54,730 nucleotides of DNA from an uncultured Synergistales bacterium (lineage in GTDB: Bacteria; Synergistota; Synergistia; Synergistales; Aminobacteriaceae): the NCBI GenBank assembly GCA_905235735.1, contig CAJOMU010000011.1, forward strand, positions 1 to 54,730, written 5' to 3'. Below, piece after piece: positions 16,853 through 26,048 of this stretch. Position 1 is the first letter of the stretch; the number at the start of each line of letters is the position of its first letter. The notes under the pieces are model-generated. The model ran no database searches, was not told the DNA's origin, and worked only from the letters and a program-made list of their open reading frames with translations. Position numbers and translations under genes: made by a program.

Positions 16853-18967
16853 ATGGGTATTTTTGATTTTTTGATGAGAAAGCGAAACACACGGAATGAA
16901 TACATGAAACGGGAGCAGGAGAGCTTTGTTTCACGTTGGGCAAGACCGCCATCCCGTAATACATCCGAATGGCTGGAGATGTTTGCTAAAAGTCCGCGTC
17001 TCGCTGTGGTAGATAGAATTGCAAGTGACCTCGCTACTATATCTGGACATCTGTATCAGATAGAGAATGACGGTACGAAAAATGAAATTACCGCGCACCG
17101 CTTCATTGATTTCATGGCGCAGCCAAATCCGTTATACGAAATGACGAGTTCTGCAATTTGGCGGCTTCAGAGTGTATATCTGGAACTTGTCGGAGAGAGC
17201 TTCCTTTTGATTGAACGTGATGAATATGAGAAACCTGTTGAGTTATGGCCTGTACCACCGCATTGGGTGAAGTCTACTCCGTATCTTGGCAACCCGTATT
17301 ATCAGATTCTGTCTCCGGGCGGTATCAGTATGTGGGTGCCGGTAGAAGATATGTTCGTGATGAAACAGCTCAATCCTTATGACCCATTCGGTCGCGGGCT
17401 TGGGCCTGCTGAAAGTATTGCAGATGAAGTAGAAATTGACGAATATGCAGCACAGTTTCAAAAGCGATTTTTTTATAATGATGCTACTCCACCAGTCATA
17501 TTTACAATGCCAGATGCAACACCAGAACAGCGTGATGCTTTCATGGCTCGTTGGAATCAGAAGTTCAGAGGTGTTGAAAATAGCCACAGAGCAGCAGCAT
17601 TATCAGGCAATGTGACAGTTACAGAGTTAGGAACTAAAGAAGGTAAAAATCTTGGTTTCCTCGAAAGTCGTATAGCAATGCGTGATGCTGTGCTTGAGCA
17701 TTTTGGTGTGCCCCGTGAGATTATGGGGATTACCGAAAATAGCAATCGTTCAACTGCTGATTCTGCACAGTACATCTACGCAAAGAACGTTCTAACACCG
17801 AGATTGAAAAGTAGAGAAGCCGCGATTAACATGCAGCTCCTTCCACTCTTTGGGGACAACCTCGAATGGCAGTATGATGCTATTGTTCCTTTCGATAAAG
17901 AATTCAACAAGGCACGAGCTATTGACGGTTGGAATTCAGGATTATTGATGCGTAACGAGGCACGGCGACTTCTTGATTTATCAGATGTTGAAGGCGGTGA
18001 TGTGTTCCGTGTCTCGGTTAATGACCTGTTCATGAGTGAAAATGAAGACCCTGCAAAGGTAACACAATCCTTGCTGTTTGACACTTCTGAAGCAGAGAAC
18101 AGCTACGGAGAAAAAGCAGCTCGGCGTATTAATGTGAATGCCATGCTCCGAAAGGAAGCTACCGCAGAACGCCGTAACAGCTCTGCGTTTGAAATAGCAG
18201 TTACTCGCCACTTCAGCGAACAACGAGACAAGATTACCCGTGTGCTGGGACTGAACGTTAAAGCTGACTTGCCTGAAACTCTTTCAGACCTTGATGAATT
18301 TCTTACATCGGAAGGTACGTTTGATCCAGATTTGTGGGAGCTTTTGACTGAGACCCAGCAACAGAAAGTTACAGAAGCAATCGCAGTTGGGCTGCTTGAT
18401 TGGAAAGATGAAGCTCGGAAACTGTATGAACTTTTTACACCACTCTGGAAACAGGCTTATGATGACGGTGTGGCAATCAGTGAGGAAACCTACGGGTTGA
18501 TTGCTATTCAGCGACCTGAGTTTGTTACGGCGGCCAAGATTAACGGTGGAAGACGAATTACGAAGATTGAAGAGACGACACGTCAGGCTATCGCTAAGAT
18601 TATCACCAGAGGTGTATCTGATGGTGTAGGACAAGTAGAGCTGTGCCGTTTGATACAGTCTGAGATGTCTACTAACTTGTCAAGGGCAAAGCTGATTGCA
18701 CGTCAGGAGACCGCGATGGCACTTGCTACGGGCCAGTACGATATGATGCTATCTTCAGGAGCTACTCTGAAAACGTGGCATCATAGAGCGCAGAAGAATC
18801 CGAGAGACGGCAAACATGGCAAGCCGAATCATGTAGCATTGGAAGGCGAAACTGTTCCGATTGATGAAGTGTTCTCGAATGGTTTACGATACCCGCGAGA
18901 CCCTGATGATGGTCGTGCTGAAGAAGTCATAAATTGTAGATGCTATCTTACCTTTAGCGGTTTTTAA
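16853..18967 (+). CDS. portal protein fused to a MuF-type head morphogenesis domain
   Basis: 704 residues. Residues about 1-430 are an HK97-type portal (DRIASDLATISGHLYQIEND, PLYEMTSSAIWRLQSVYLEL, GPAESIADEVEIDEYAAQFQ, VPREIMGITENSNRSTADSA). Residues about 440-704 are a phage Mu F-like domain (RQAIAKIITRGVSDGVGQVE, SRAKLIARQETAMALATGQY, ending EEVINCRCYLTFSGF with the usual C-x-C). The two are usually separate genes; here one chain would put one MuF copy on each portal subunit. It follows terminase by 8 bp. Confidence 0.9.
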   Translation: MGIFDFLMRKRNTRNEYMKREQESFVSRWARPPSRNTSEWLEMFAKSPRLAVVDRIASDLATISGHLYQIENDGTKNEITAHRFIDFMAQPNPLYEMTSSAIWRLQSVYLELVGESFLLIERDEYEKPVELWPVPPHWVKSTPYLGNPYYQILSPGGISMWVPVEDMFVMKQLNPYDPFGRGLGPAESIADEVEIDEYAAQFQKRFFYNDATPPVIFTMPDATPEQRDAFMARWNQKFRGVENSHRAAALSGNVTVTELGTKEGKNLGFLESRIAMRDAVLEHFGVPREIMGITENSNRSTADSAQYIYAKNVLTPRLKSREAAINMQLLPLFGDNLEWQYDAIVPFDKEFNKARAIDGWNSGLLMRNEARRLLDLSDVEGGDVFRVSVNDLFMSENEDPAKVTQSLLFDTSEAENSYGEKAARRINVNAMLRKEATAERRNSSAFEIAVTRHFSEQRDKITRVLGLNVKADLPETLSDLDEFLTSEGTFDPDLWELLTETQQQKVTEAIAVGLLDWKDEARKLYELFTPLWKQAYDDGVAISEETYGLIAIQRPEFVTAAKINGGRRITKIEETTRQAIAKIITRGVSDGVGQVELCRLIQSEMSTNLSRAKLIARQETAMALATGQYDMMLSSGATLKTWHHRAQKNPRDGKHGKPNHVALEGETVPIDEVFSNGLRYPRDPDDGRAEEVINCRCYLTFSGF

Positions 18968-19002
18968 GATATGCAAAATTCTGAGGAAAGGAGGTAGTCC
19001 GC

Positions 19003-19731
19003 ATGAAGAATAAAAGCACTGATAAAAACATTACTGCCTTCCGAGAACACAAAGCCTTTAAATTTAATCTTGAAAGTGTCGGAGATGAGGGCGAATTTTC
19101 AGGCTATGCTGCGGTATTTGATAATGTGGATGACAGTGGCGATGTTATTGAAAAAGGTGCATTTGCAAAGACTATTTCAGAAGACTTTGAACGTATCAAA
19201 ATCCTTTCTCAACACCAAGATTGTGAATTGCCGATAGGTAAACCACTTGAGTTACGTGAAGATGAAAAAGGTCTTTTCGTTCGTGCAAAAATCAGTGACA
19301 CGCAGAAAGGCCGTGATATTCGAACCTTGCTAAAAGACGGTGTTCTGAATGAGCTGTCGATTGGTTATGACGCTGTAGATGCCTACTATGACAACGTTAC
19401 TCGCACTCGTCACCTGAAAGAACTCAGATTATGGGAAATTTCTATCGTAACATGGGCAATGAACGAACTTGCACAGATTGAAGAAGTGAAGTCTTTTGCA
19501 GAAAAGTTTCAGTTTGAAGTCAAGAGTGGTAGGTTTAACAGAACAAAGCTCGCATCTCTGAAACTGATTATTGCAGCGATAAAAGCATTGATAGATATTC
19601 TTAGTCCGTTCTTGGAAATGTCCAAGCAGACTGAAGAACCATTGCCTGCTGATCTTCACACTCAGGACGACAAAACCAAGTCTGCAAAACAGACGAAGAA
19701 AGCTAATATAATCTTTACTATTACAAAATAA
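19003..19731 (+). CDS. HK97-family prohead protease (S78)
   Basis: 242 residues, AAGGAGGT 7 bases before the ATG. It shows the U35 protease core: GYAAVFDNVDDSGDVIEKGAF, catalytic His in ILSQHQDCELPIG (H71) and Ser in LNELSIGYDA (S119). It matures the capsid by cutting the scaffold part of the major capsid protein encoded next. The C-terminal 60 residues are polar and Lys-rich. Confidence 0.93.
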   Translation: MKNKSTDKNITAFREHKAFKFNLESVGDEGEFSGYAAVFDNVDDSGDVIEKGAFAKTISEDFERIKILSQHQDCELPIGKPLELREDEKGLFVRAKISDTQKGRDIRTLLKDGVLNELSIGYDAVDAYYDNVTRTRHLKELRLWEISIVTWAMNELAQIEEVKSFAEKFQFEVKSGRFNRTKLASLKLIIAAIKALIDILSPFLEMSKQTEEPLPADLHTQDDKTKSAKQTKKANIIFTITK

Positions 19732-19752
19732 AGAATTTAGGAGGTATAAATT

Positions 19753-21294
19753 TTGCAGTTGACTAAGGAAGAACTTGCTGCGCTCATGACGCAGATTTAC
19801 ACGAACATTTGTGCTAAGCATAATGCTCTGAAAGAAGCCGGAGAAGAAGTCTCTGATGACATTACGATTGATGAGGTTCTTGCGGAACTCTCTGAAGTTG
19901 TAAACACTGATGAAGAAACGAAGACTGAAAAGTCTGAAGTCCCCTCTGAACTCATCAGCCAGATTCTTGAAGCGTTAAAGACTAAGAGCAATACAGAGTT
20001 TCCACCCGAAACTAAGAGTGCTGAACAGTCTAGTAACGAGCCTGCTGACCCTGTACCTTCTGAAGAATCTAAAACTGATTTAAGTAACTCTGAAACAAAG
20101 AGTGCAGAACCATCACCGCAGAAAGAGACAAAAGCTATGCCTACTTCACGTAAATACACAAATATTTTCATGAATGTGGGTGCTACAAAATCAACTGCTA
20201 GCAGCTTTAAAGCTCGTATGGAAAGAATGTCTGCACCTGAACGCCGCAAGACAGCTTACGGAATGTTTGGTCGTGCAGTTAAGTGTATCAACGCTTCAGG
20301 CGGTGATGTTGAAAAATCTGCATTTATTGCAGAACGCAAGTTCAATGACCCAGAGATGGCTCACGAGTTCAAGGCTCTTTCCGCGACTGTGCCTTCAGCG
20401 GGCGGATATTTAGTGCCAGAGGTTTACGCCAATGAGATTATTGAACTGCTTTATCCGAGTACAGTAATTTACAGCTTAGGTGCGCGGCGTTTAGGCATGT
20501 CAAATGGCAACCTGAACATTCCGAAAGTAAAGACTGGAACACGTGCTATGTTTGTAGGTGAAAACCGTGCGATCCCCAAGAGTGCACCTAAATTTGGAAA
20601 TTTACGCTTATCGGCCAAGAAATTAACTGCGCTGATTCCTATGAGCAATGACCTTCTGCGTTCGACGAATTTTGACAATGATGTAATTGTTGGTCAGGAC
20701 GTTACAAAGCAAATGGCACTCGGTGTTGACTATGGTGCGTTACTCGGCAGAGGTGGAGAGTTCCAGCCTCTCGGTATTCTTCACAATAAAGGTGTTCAGA
20801 ATATCGATGTTACAAGCCTTGACGCAAGTTATGCTAGCAGTGCAGGTGTGATTACTGCGGCATTCCCGAATTTCATGGTAGCTTCAGTCTTGAGGAACAA
20901 CGTTTATGCTGACGGCTTAGGCTTTGTATTCAATACCAGTGTTGAACAGTTCTTGAAGTCCATGCGCGACAACGTGGGGGGCTTCATTTTCGCTAAGGAA
21001 ATGAACGAGAACAATACGTTGGTCGGTTATCCATACAGAACAACAAACCTGCTAGAGACTGCTAGCGGTAAGACGTGCATTATCTTTGGTAACTGGAATG
21101 ACCTTGTGATTGGTGAGCAGGGTGCTTTGGAAATTGAAACCAGCCGTGAAGGTTCGTGGACAGATGAGGCAGGTAATTTAGTCTCTGCGTTCGAGAATGA
21201 TCAGACTCTAATCCGAGCCATTAACAATGTGGATGCAGGCTTGCGCCATGATGAAAGTTTCGCCATAGCAACGAAGGTAGATGTACCAGTTTAA
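19753..21294 (+). CDS. HK97-fold major capsid protein with N-terminal scaffold region
   Basis: 513 residues from a TTG start at 19753, with GGAGGT upstream. Residues about 1-130 are acidic, helical and low complexity (ETKSAE repeats), which is the scaffolding delta domain removed by the protease. The mature part (from about 135) has the HK97 features PSAGGYLVPEVYANEIIELL, GNLNIPKVKTGTRAMFVGEN, LRLSAKKLTALIPMSNDLLR and AALIGRGG-like ALLGRGGEFQPLGIL. Confidence 0.94.
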   Translation: MQLTKEELAALMTQIYTNICAKHNALKEAGEEVSDDITIDEVLAELSEVVNTDEETKTEKSEVPSELISQILEALKTKSNTEFPPETKSAEQSSNEPADPVPSEESKTDLSNSETKSAEPSPQKETKAMPTSRKYTNIFMNVGATKSTASSFKARMERMSAPERRKTAYGMFGRAVKCINASGGDVEKSAFIAERKFNDPEMAHEFKALSATVPSAGGYLVPEVYANEIIELLYPSTVIYSLGARRLGMSNGNLNIPKVKTGTRAMFVGENRAIPKSAPKFGNLRLSAKKLTALIPMSNDLLRSTNFDNDVIVGQDVTKQMALGVDYGALLGRGGEFQPLGILHNKGVQNIDVTSLDASYASSAGVITAAFPNFMVASVLRNNVYADGLGFVFNTSVEQFLKSMRDNVGGFIFAKEMNENNTLVGYPYRTTNLLETASGKTCIIFGNWNDLVIGEQGALEIETSREGSWTDEAGNLVSAFENDQTLIRAINNVDAGLRHDESFAIATKVDVPV

Positions 21295-21318
21295 TCCGAA
21301 GAAAGAAGGTGTGAAATT

Positions 21319-21687
21319 ATGAAGCGCAATCTTTTTGAGAATGTCAAAGTTCAGCCTTATACTTCGGGAACAGTCGTAAATAAACACGGCTTTTTGTCTG
21401 CAATTCTTGGCAGTAAAATAGGCACAGCTGGAGACTTGACCCTGACCGTTACACACAGCGATGACGGTACAACTTTTGAGACTGTTACCGATGAATGCGT
21501 GTTCCCAGAAGTTAAGACTAAAGACGGCGTATATACCGTTAAGAGCTTGGCAAAGGATGATGTCGTGAATATTGACATTGATATGCTCGGACTGAAGGAT
21601 TACGTCAAGATTACTGCTAGCGGTGATGCTGCTGGAAGTACTGTGCTAGCTCTCGCATTCGGCGATGCTAAAGAAATGCCGGTGTGA
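21319..21687 (+). CDS. small beta-rich head protein, possible capsid decoration
   Basis: 122 residues, not recognised at family level. Alternating strands (GDLTLTVTHSDDGTTFETVT, KDDVVNIDIDMLGLKDYVKI) and a short Ala/Gly end suggest an all-beta protein. It lies between the major capsid gene and the connector genes, where decoration or head-stabilising proteins are usually encoded. The function is inferred from position only. Confidence 0.6.
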   Translation: MKRNLFENVKVQPYTSGTVVNKHGFLSAILGSKIGTAGDLTLTVTHSDDGTTFETVTDECVFPEVKTKDGVYTVKSLAKDDVVNIDIDMLGLKDYVKITASGDAAGSTVLALAFGDAKEMPV

Positions 21688-21701
21688 TGGAGGTAATAAC
21701 A

Positions 21702-21830
21702 ATGCCCAGAATTTATAAATATGTTGGGCCATCTGCAAACAAAGCAGTAGCCCCCGTGAAAGAAACGAAGGCTTCAGAGAAAAAATCTGAAACTCCAAAA
21801 TCCAGCGAAGAGAAAGGTGGCGGGCAGTAG
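21702..21830 (+). CDS. short Lys/Glu-rich phage protein (42 residues)
   Basis: GGAGGT stands 7 bases before ATG 21702. The product starts MPRIYKYVGPSANKAVAPVK and ends with a charged low-complexity tail (EKKSETPKSSEEKGGGQ). It fills the gap between the putative decoration gene and the connector gene. Disordered small proteins of this kind occur in head clusters; no function can be assigned. Confidence 0.65.
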   Translation: MPRIYKYVGPSANKAVAPVKETKASEKKSETPKSSEEKGGGQ

Positions 21831-21858
21831 CTCGCCACTGTTCATTAGAAGATACATC

Positions 21859-22482
21859 ATGCTTGCGAATAATGCTTTGACAACGCTTGAACGAATGAAG
21901 CTAATGTTAGGGCTGACAGACATAGAAGATGAACGAACTGATGAAATTATCGAGATGCTGATAAACAAAGCGTCCGCATGGATTGAACGTCAGATTGGTC
22001 ATCATCTTGCTCTAAGCAAGTATCGCCAGTGGTACGATGCTGACGGGCAGCAGGAGCTTGTCCTGATTGAATACCCGATTGTTGATGTAGAATTTGTCAA
22101 GGAGAATGGCGCAGTCGTAGATTCGAGTTCATATGACTATGAACAGACTGGCAACATCGGTGTAATCTACCGAGATGAAGGTTGGCTAAAAGTTGGCTAC
22201 CGTATGGGACTTGCCTATGATATGATTCGTTCTAAACGAGTAATTGAGGTAAGTTATACGGCAGGTTATGTTCTGCCAAAAGACGCTACCGAAGAAAACC
22301 CTCAGACACTTCCAGCCGACTTAGAAGGGCTATTGTGGGAAATCGTATCTCAAACCTACACAGGGCTACAAAATGGTTCTATGGGGCTTACATCGTTTTC
22401 TATTTCTGATGTTCGCTGGGATTTTGACAAGTCTACACATCCTGAGTGGGTACAGCTTATCAATCTTTATCGGAGATATTGA
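21859..22482 (+). CDS. head-tail connector protein (gp6-like)
   Basis: About 207 residues starting MLANNALTTLERMKLMLGLT, with the typical connector helix pattern (DEIIEMLINKASAWIERQIG) and a middle beta part (LVLIEYPIVDVEFVKENGAV, VIEVSYTAGYVLPKDA). A GTG at 21817 in the same frame overlaps the preceding small gene and is less likely. Family members form the ring under the portal. Confidence 0.8.
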   Translation: MLANNALTTLERMKLMLGLTDIEDERTDEIIEMLINKASAWIERQIGHHLALSKYRQWYDADGQQELVLIEYPIVDVEFVKENGAVVDSSSYDYEQTGNIGVIYRDEGWLKVGYRMGLAYDMIRSKRVIEVSYTAGYVLPKDATEENPQTLPADLEGLLWEIVSQTYTGLQNGSMGLTSFSISDVRWDFDKSTHPEWVQLINLYRRY

Positions 22483-22483
22483 C

Positions 22484-22918
22484 ATGTCAGACATTGATGC
22501 AATTTTACAAGACTTTACACGACTTAAAAAAGCCAGTGAAGAACTCAATAGCATGAAAATTATAGTCGGTATGGTAAGTGGTACTTCATCAGATGTTTTG
22601 AAAATAGCCCATGCGCATGAATACGGTGACGGCAAAATGCCGGAGCGGTCGTTCATCCGTGCGAGTTTTGATCAAGACGGTCAGAAACTGAATGAAATTG
22701 TGTCCGTTCAGATTAACAGAGTGCTTGATGGAAAAGCCACAGTGACAGCTGCTGCGAATGCTATTGGTGCGCAGGCAGCTCAGCTAGTGCAGAACTTCAT
22801 TGATGATAACCGTGTAAAGCCTCAATCAAATTTCGCTCGGAAAACTCAGCATACGACACTGTATGAAACCGGTACACATATCCGAGACAGAATTGCATAT
22901 GAAGTGAGGAATAGTTGA
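22484..22918 (+). CDS. HK97 gp10-like / tail-completion protein
   Basis: 144 residues. The ATG at 22484 is one base after the upstream stop. It shows AHAHEYGDGKMPERSFIRAS, the motif typical of phage tail-completion and minor tail proteins of this position, and a late NFIDDNRVKPQSNFARKTQH stretch. Role: completes the head-to-tail junction. It overlaps the next gene by 4 bp (ATGA). Confidence 0.75.
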   Translation: MSDIDAILQDFTRLKKASEELNSMKIIVGMVSGTSSDVLKIAHAHEYGDGKMPERSFIRASFDQDGQKLNEIVSVQINRVLDGKATVTAAANAIGAQAAQLVQNFIDDNRVKPQSNFARKTQHTTLYETGTHIRDRIAYEVRNS

Positions 22919-23286
22919 TGTTTAATGCAACACCTAGATTGCCCCGCGCATTATTGCACATTCTGACTGTTTCGGATAGGAAGTTTGTACGTGATCCAGC
23001 ACAAGGCGGACAATCTAAACCTGTTGATGAGCTGATAGCGTCGTTCTGGGGTGTAGTGCTTCCGCTGTCTAATAAGGATTGGAAGCTGTTACCAGAAGGT
23101 TCATACACTCAGAATTCGCAGAAACTCTATACAGATGATCCAGTAGAGATTAAGCCAGGACAGATTATTCGAGATACGTATGACGGTCAGCAGTACACAG
23201 TCGTAACGGAACTTGCGCATAACACGATTCACCCGATGTTACGGTTTATCGTCGAAGGAGTTGTGAAAAACTGTGAAGTTCGTTGA
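22915..23286 (+). CDS. head-tail joining / adaptor protein
   Basis: 123 residues, start overlapping the previous stop as ATGA. Beta-rich sequence (LLHILTVSDRKFVRDPAQGG, FWGVVLPLSNKDWKLLPEGS, GQIIRDTYDGQQYTVVTELA) of the SPP1 gp16-like stopper shape. It is assigned by gene order and fold impression, not by a firm motif. Confidence 0.65.
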   Translation: MMFNATPRLPRALLHILTVSDRKFVRDPAQGGQSKPVDELIASFWGVVLPLSNKDWKLLPEGSYTQNSQKLYTDDPVEIKPGQIIRDTYDGQQYTVVTELAHNTIHPMLRFIVEGVVKNCEVR

Positions 23287-23800
23287 GGCCAGAAATGAAA
23301 TTGTGTACAAGCTGGAACAGCATGTCTGCTGTCCTGTCATTCTTTCTGAACAAATAGCGAAACAACCTGAATATCCCTACTGTTACTACAGCGTTTTAGC
23401 TCCCCGCATTTCTAATCATGCTTTTGGACTGCGAGAGCTTGTTGTTGATGGTGATACTCAGATTGTGCAGCGTTCAGAGCCAGTATCAGCTACGATGTCT
23501 TTCACATTTTGCAGTATGAATCGAGAGACAGAAAAAGGTTACATTTACGGTGAAGATGAGGCATTGGAGCTTGCGGAAAAAGCTCACGGATTTTTCTTGC
23601 TCAATGCACATAACATCAGTTCTGCTAACGGGGACATCGTGATTAACAATGTAGGGGCTGTAGCCAATCGCTCAAACTTCCTTATAGAAGAAACAGTACG
23701 ACGATATGGCTTTGATGTTCGTTTTGTTTTCGTGAGGACAGATGAAATGCAAACAACAATAATTCGCCGCGAAACCCCACGCGGAAACACTCGTAAATAA
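23273..23800 (+). CDS. phage neck terminator-like protein
   Basis: 175 residues from GTG 23273, overlapping the upstream gene by 14 bp (GGAG 12 bases before it). It resembles the neck-terminator family of contractile phages: VEARNEIVYKLEQHVCCPVI, a YPYCYYSVL strand and the late IEETVRRYGFDVRFVFVRTD. It sits just before the sheath gene, as expected for the terminator at the tail top. Confidence 0.7.
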   Translation: MKFVEARNEIVYKLEQHVCCPVILSEQIAKQPEYPYCYYSVLAPRISNHAFGLRELVVDGDTQIVQRSEPVSATMSFTFCSMNRETEKGYIYGEDEALELAEKAHGFFLLNAHNISSANGDIVINNVGAVANRSNFLIEETVRRYGFDVRFVFVRTDEMQTTIIRRETPRGNTRK

Positions 23801-23817
23801 GAAGGTGAACAAGTCGA

Positions 23818-25296
23818 ATGGCAAAAGATGTAATCGTTGTTGTGCAACGCAATGCGTTGCCAACTAAAAAAGATAGCCTTGACATTCTACTCGTGTCTAC
23901 CGCTGGAGCTTGTCCAGTTGCGGTATACCGGGACATAGAAAGCGTTAAGGCAGTGTACGGTCCAAGCGGGACAACTCCAAATGCAAAAATTGTTCGCAAA
24001 GCTACAACCTTGCTTAATCAAGGTAAGACAACTTTAGCGGACACACTTGTAACGAAGTTCAAGATTGTAGGCTTTGATAGGCCGAAAAGCACTCCAGGAA
24101 CAGTAGCAAGTATCGCTATAACTTTTCCTGCTATACTTCCTGAAAAAATCGAAGAGGGCAGTAATGTTACTCTGAAGGTTGGTGGTGCTGAAATTGAAAA
24201 TATAACACCAAATGAAATTACGACAGGCAAAGACCTTGCAGAATTATTTACGTCAACCAGTTTTACCGCAAGTGGTAAGATATTCAACTCTGCTGTAAGC
24301 AATACAACCTTAACGTACACAGCGACAACGATTGGAGTGGTATCAGGTGTTTCAGACTCTATCCAGATTGATACAGAAATCAACGACACGGATAACCTTG
24401 ACATCTATACTAACGCCTCAGTTGTATTTACGAATGGTACTGATGCAACAAGCGGAGAAGATACACCTGAAGCTCTTGTTGCCACAATTAAAAAGTTCCA
24501 GTCAGACATTGATAATGATTGGTACTTATTCATGACCGATCGTGATGAGCCTGCATTCGTTAAGGCGTTGGCGAAATTCGCTGAGGCAAGTGAACCCTCA
24601 GAGGCTGAATTAGGCGCAGGTATTGAGGATCACCGCAAGTTCTACATGGGACAGACCACAGATAAGAACTTCGCACAAGAAACAGCTCGTGCCGCAGTTA
24701 TTTACACTGACCCAGCCTATATCGATGAAGAGCCTGATGCTTCATATACGGGTAACGTTGCTCCGTTTTATCCGAATAACGTTACATGGAAATTCAAACG
24801 CCCGCAGAACGGTAACGCTGCTTCTACTGCGTTAATCTCTCTGCCGCAACTCAAAGACAGTGAACGCGATGCACTGCTTGAGAATCATGTGAATTTCCTG
24901 ACAGAAGAATACAAAAGGCAGTACGTTAAAGAGGGTACATGTCTTGATGGTGAGTTCATTGATGTAGTGCTTGGTGGCGACTGGATAGCTCAGCGTATGC
25001 GTGATTTGCTTTATGATATTTTACTCACCAACGCGAACATCGAATACACGGATGCAGGCTTTGGCTTAATCTCTACGGCAGTTTTGCAGGCGTTAGCCGA
25101 AGCTGTAGACTACAACATCATAGCCCGTGACCCTGAAAGTCTCGCAGGTATCTTTACCGTGATTATTCCGAAGTATTCAGAAAGCACGGATGAACAGCGT
25201 CGCAATCGCATAATGCCTGACATCATATGGGAAGCTTTGCTTGCTGGTGCAGTCCATCAGGTAAAGGTGAAAGGCGTGCTTCGTGCGTCATTATAA
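23818..25296 (+). CDS. contractile tail sheath protein (DUF3383-like)
   Basis: 492 residues. Typical sheath layout: an N-terminal strand domain (VIVVVQRNALPTKKDSLDIL), a variable middle rich in Thr/Ser (about 95-220), a conserved domain (DRDEPAFVKALAKFAEASEP, YTDPAYIDEEP) and a C-terminal part with LAEAVDYNIIARDPESLAGI and HQVKVKGVLRASL. It identifies the phage as contractile-tailed. Confidence 0.88.
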   Translation: MAKDVIVVVQRNALPTKKDSLDILLVSTAGACPVAVYRDIESVKAVYGPSGTTPNAKIVRKATTLLNQGKTTLADTLVTKFKIVGFDRPKSTPGTVASIAITFPAILPEKIEEGSNVTLKVGGAEIENITPNEITTGKDLAELFTSTSFTASGKIFNSAVSNTTLTYTATTIGVVSGVSDSIQIDTEINDTDNLDIYTNASVVFTNGTDATSGEDTPEALVATIKKFQSDIDNDWYLFMTDRDEPAFVKALAKFAEASEPSEAELGAGIEDHRKFYMGQTTDKNFAQETARAAVIYTDPAYIDEEPDASYTGNVAPFYPNNVTWKFKRPQNGNAASTALISLPQLKDSERDALLENHVNFLTEEYKRQYVKEGTCLDGEFIDVVLGGDWIAQRMRDLLYDILLTNANIEYTDAGFGLISTAVLQALAEAVDYNIIARDPESLAGIFTVIIPKYSESTDEQRRNRIMPDIIWEALLAGAVHQVKVKGVLRASL

Positions 25297-25315
25297 GAAA
25301 GGAGAGTGATAAATC

Positions 25316-25714
25316 ATGCTTTCAACTTATGATCCTTTAAAGGTAAATATTACCTATAACAATCGTCAACTTCGTATGTTCGGTGATAGTTTATTCACTC
25401 TCGCTCGTGATGAAGCTAACGTAATGCTGAAGAAAGGCGTGAAAGGTGATAGCACTTATATTCGTAATGCGAATAGAGCCGGAAAGCTCACAATCACGCT
25501 CCAGCAGGAATCTCCGGATATTCCATTTTTGGAGCAGTGTGCTGAAACAAACATGATGGCAAACCTTGCTGTAACAGATGCCAATGACCAGAGCGGTATT
25601 GTGTTCTTCGCGCAAAATTGCATGGTAGAAAAGACCGCAGACCGTGTGAGAGGCAAGGATGCTGGAGACGTTCAGTTTGTATTCCTAATTCCTGATATTT
25701 ACATCAACCACTAA
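25316..25714 (+). CDS. tail tube protein (DUF3277-like)
   Basis: 132 residues starting MLSTYDPLKVNITYNNRQLR, then FGDSLFTLARDEANVMLKKG, KLTITLQQESPDIPFLEQCA and a final GDVQFVFLIPDIYINH. This is the common tube protein paired with DUF3383 sheaths. AAGGAG precedes the start. The noncoding repeat A begins 6 bases after its stop. Confidence 0.88.
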   Translation: MLSTYDPLKVNITYNNRQLRMFGDSLFTLARDEANVMLKKGVKGDSTYIRNANRAGKLTITLQQESPDIPFLEQCAETNMMANLAVTDANDQSGIVFFAQNCMVEKTADRVRGKDAGDVQFVFLIPDIYINH

Positions 25715-25720
25715 GAAACA

Positions 25721-25982
25721 TGGTGGAACATTCAAGTGGAACATCAACTTAAAATCTAAAGTTAGGGAAGAACAGTTAAAGTTTAGGCACGAAAGTTGAG
25801 CAATGTTCCACCCTCTGAATGTTTCGATGTTCCGGCAATGTTCCGCTAATGTTCCACCTCTTAAACCATTGATTTCACTATGTTTTATTAGTTAGTGGAA
25901 CATTGGAACATTTAATCTTAATAGATTATTGAAATAGAGAGAATAGAGAAGTTAGAGAAGAAAATAGCTCTCTATTCTCTCT
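25721..25982 (+). repeat. noncoding repeat A (GGAACA-motif element), inverted partner of 50861-51132
   Basis: A ~262-bp noncoding block whose reverse complement reappears at 50861-51132. Bases 25861-25939 (79 bp) are identical to the reverse complement of 50912-50990; the rest is similar with scattered changes. It holds eight GGAACA or TGTTCC motifs, many within GTGGAACATT or AATGTTCC. It ends in a hairpin: AGAGAGAATAGAGA pairs perfectly with TCTCTATTCTCTCT (14 bp). In both copies the block starts a few bases after a stop codon (tail tube here) and has the same orientation relative to that gene. No ORF is seen. The hairpin lacks a clean U-tract directly after it. Confidence 0.9.
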
Positions 25983-25990
25983 GTTTTTGG

Positions 25991-26013
25991 GCGTATATAC
26001 GCGCACGTGCGCG
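25991..26013. promoter_or_regulatory. two overlapping perfect palindromes
   Basis: GCGTATATACGC (25991-26002) and CGCGCACGTGCGCG (26000-26013) overlap by three bases, between repeat A and the tail chaperone gene. They look like a dimeric protein site; which protein is unknown. Confidence 0.45.
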
Positions 26014-26048
26014 AGAGCTAATTTGATTTAGCAGGAGGAATTTTTTTC

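Noticed and set aside
19797-20249. Long minus-strand frame opposite the capsid gene (also 24018-24404 and 28300-28746)
   Set aside because: They mirror codon structure of firm plus-strand structural genes; no SD and Ser-rich shadow composition.
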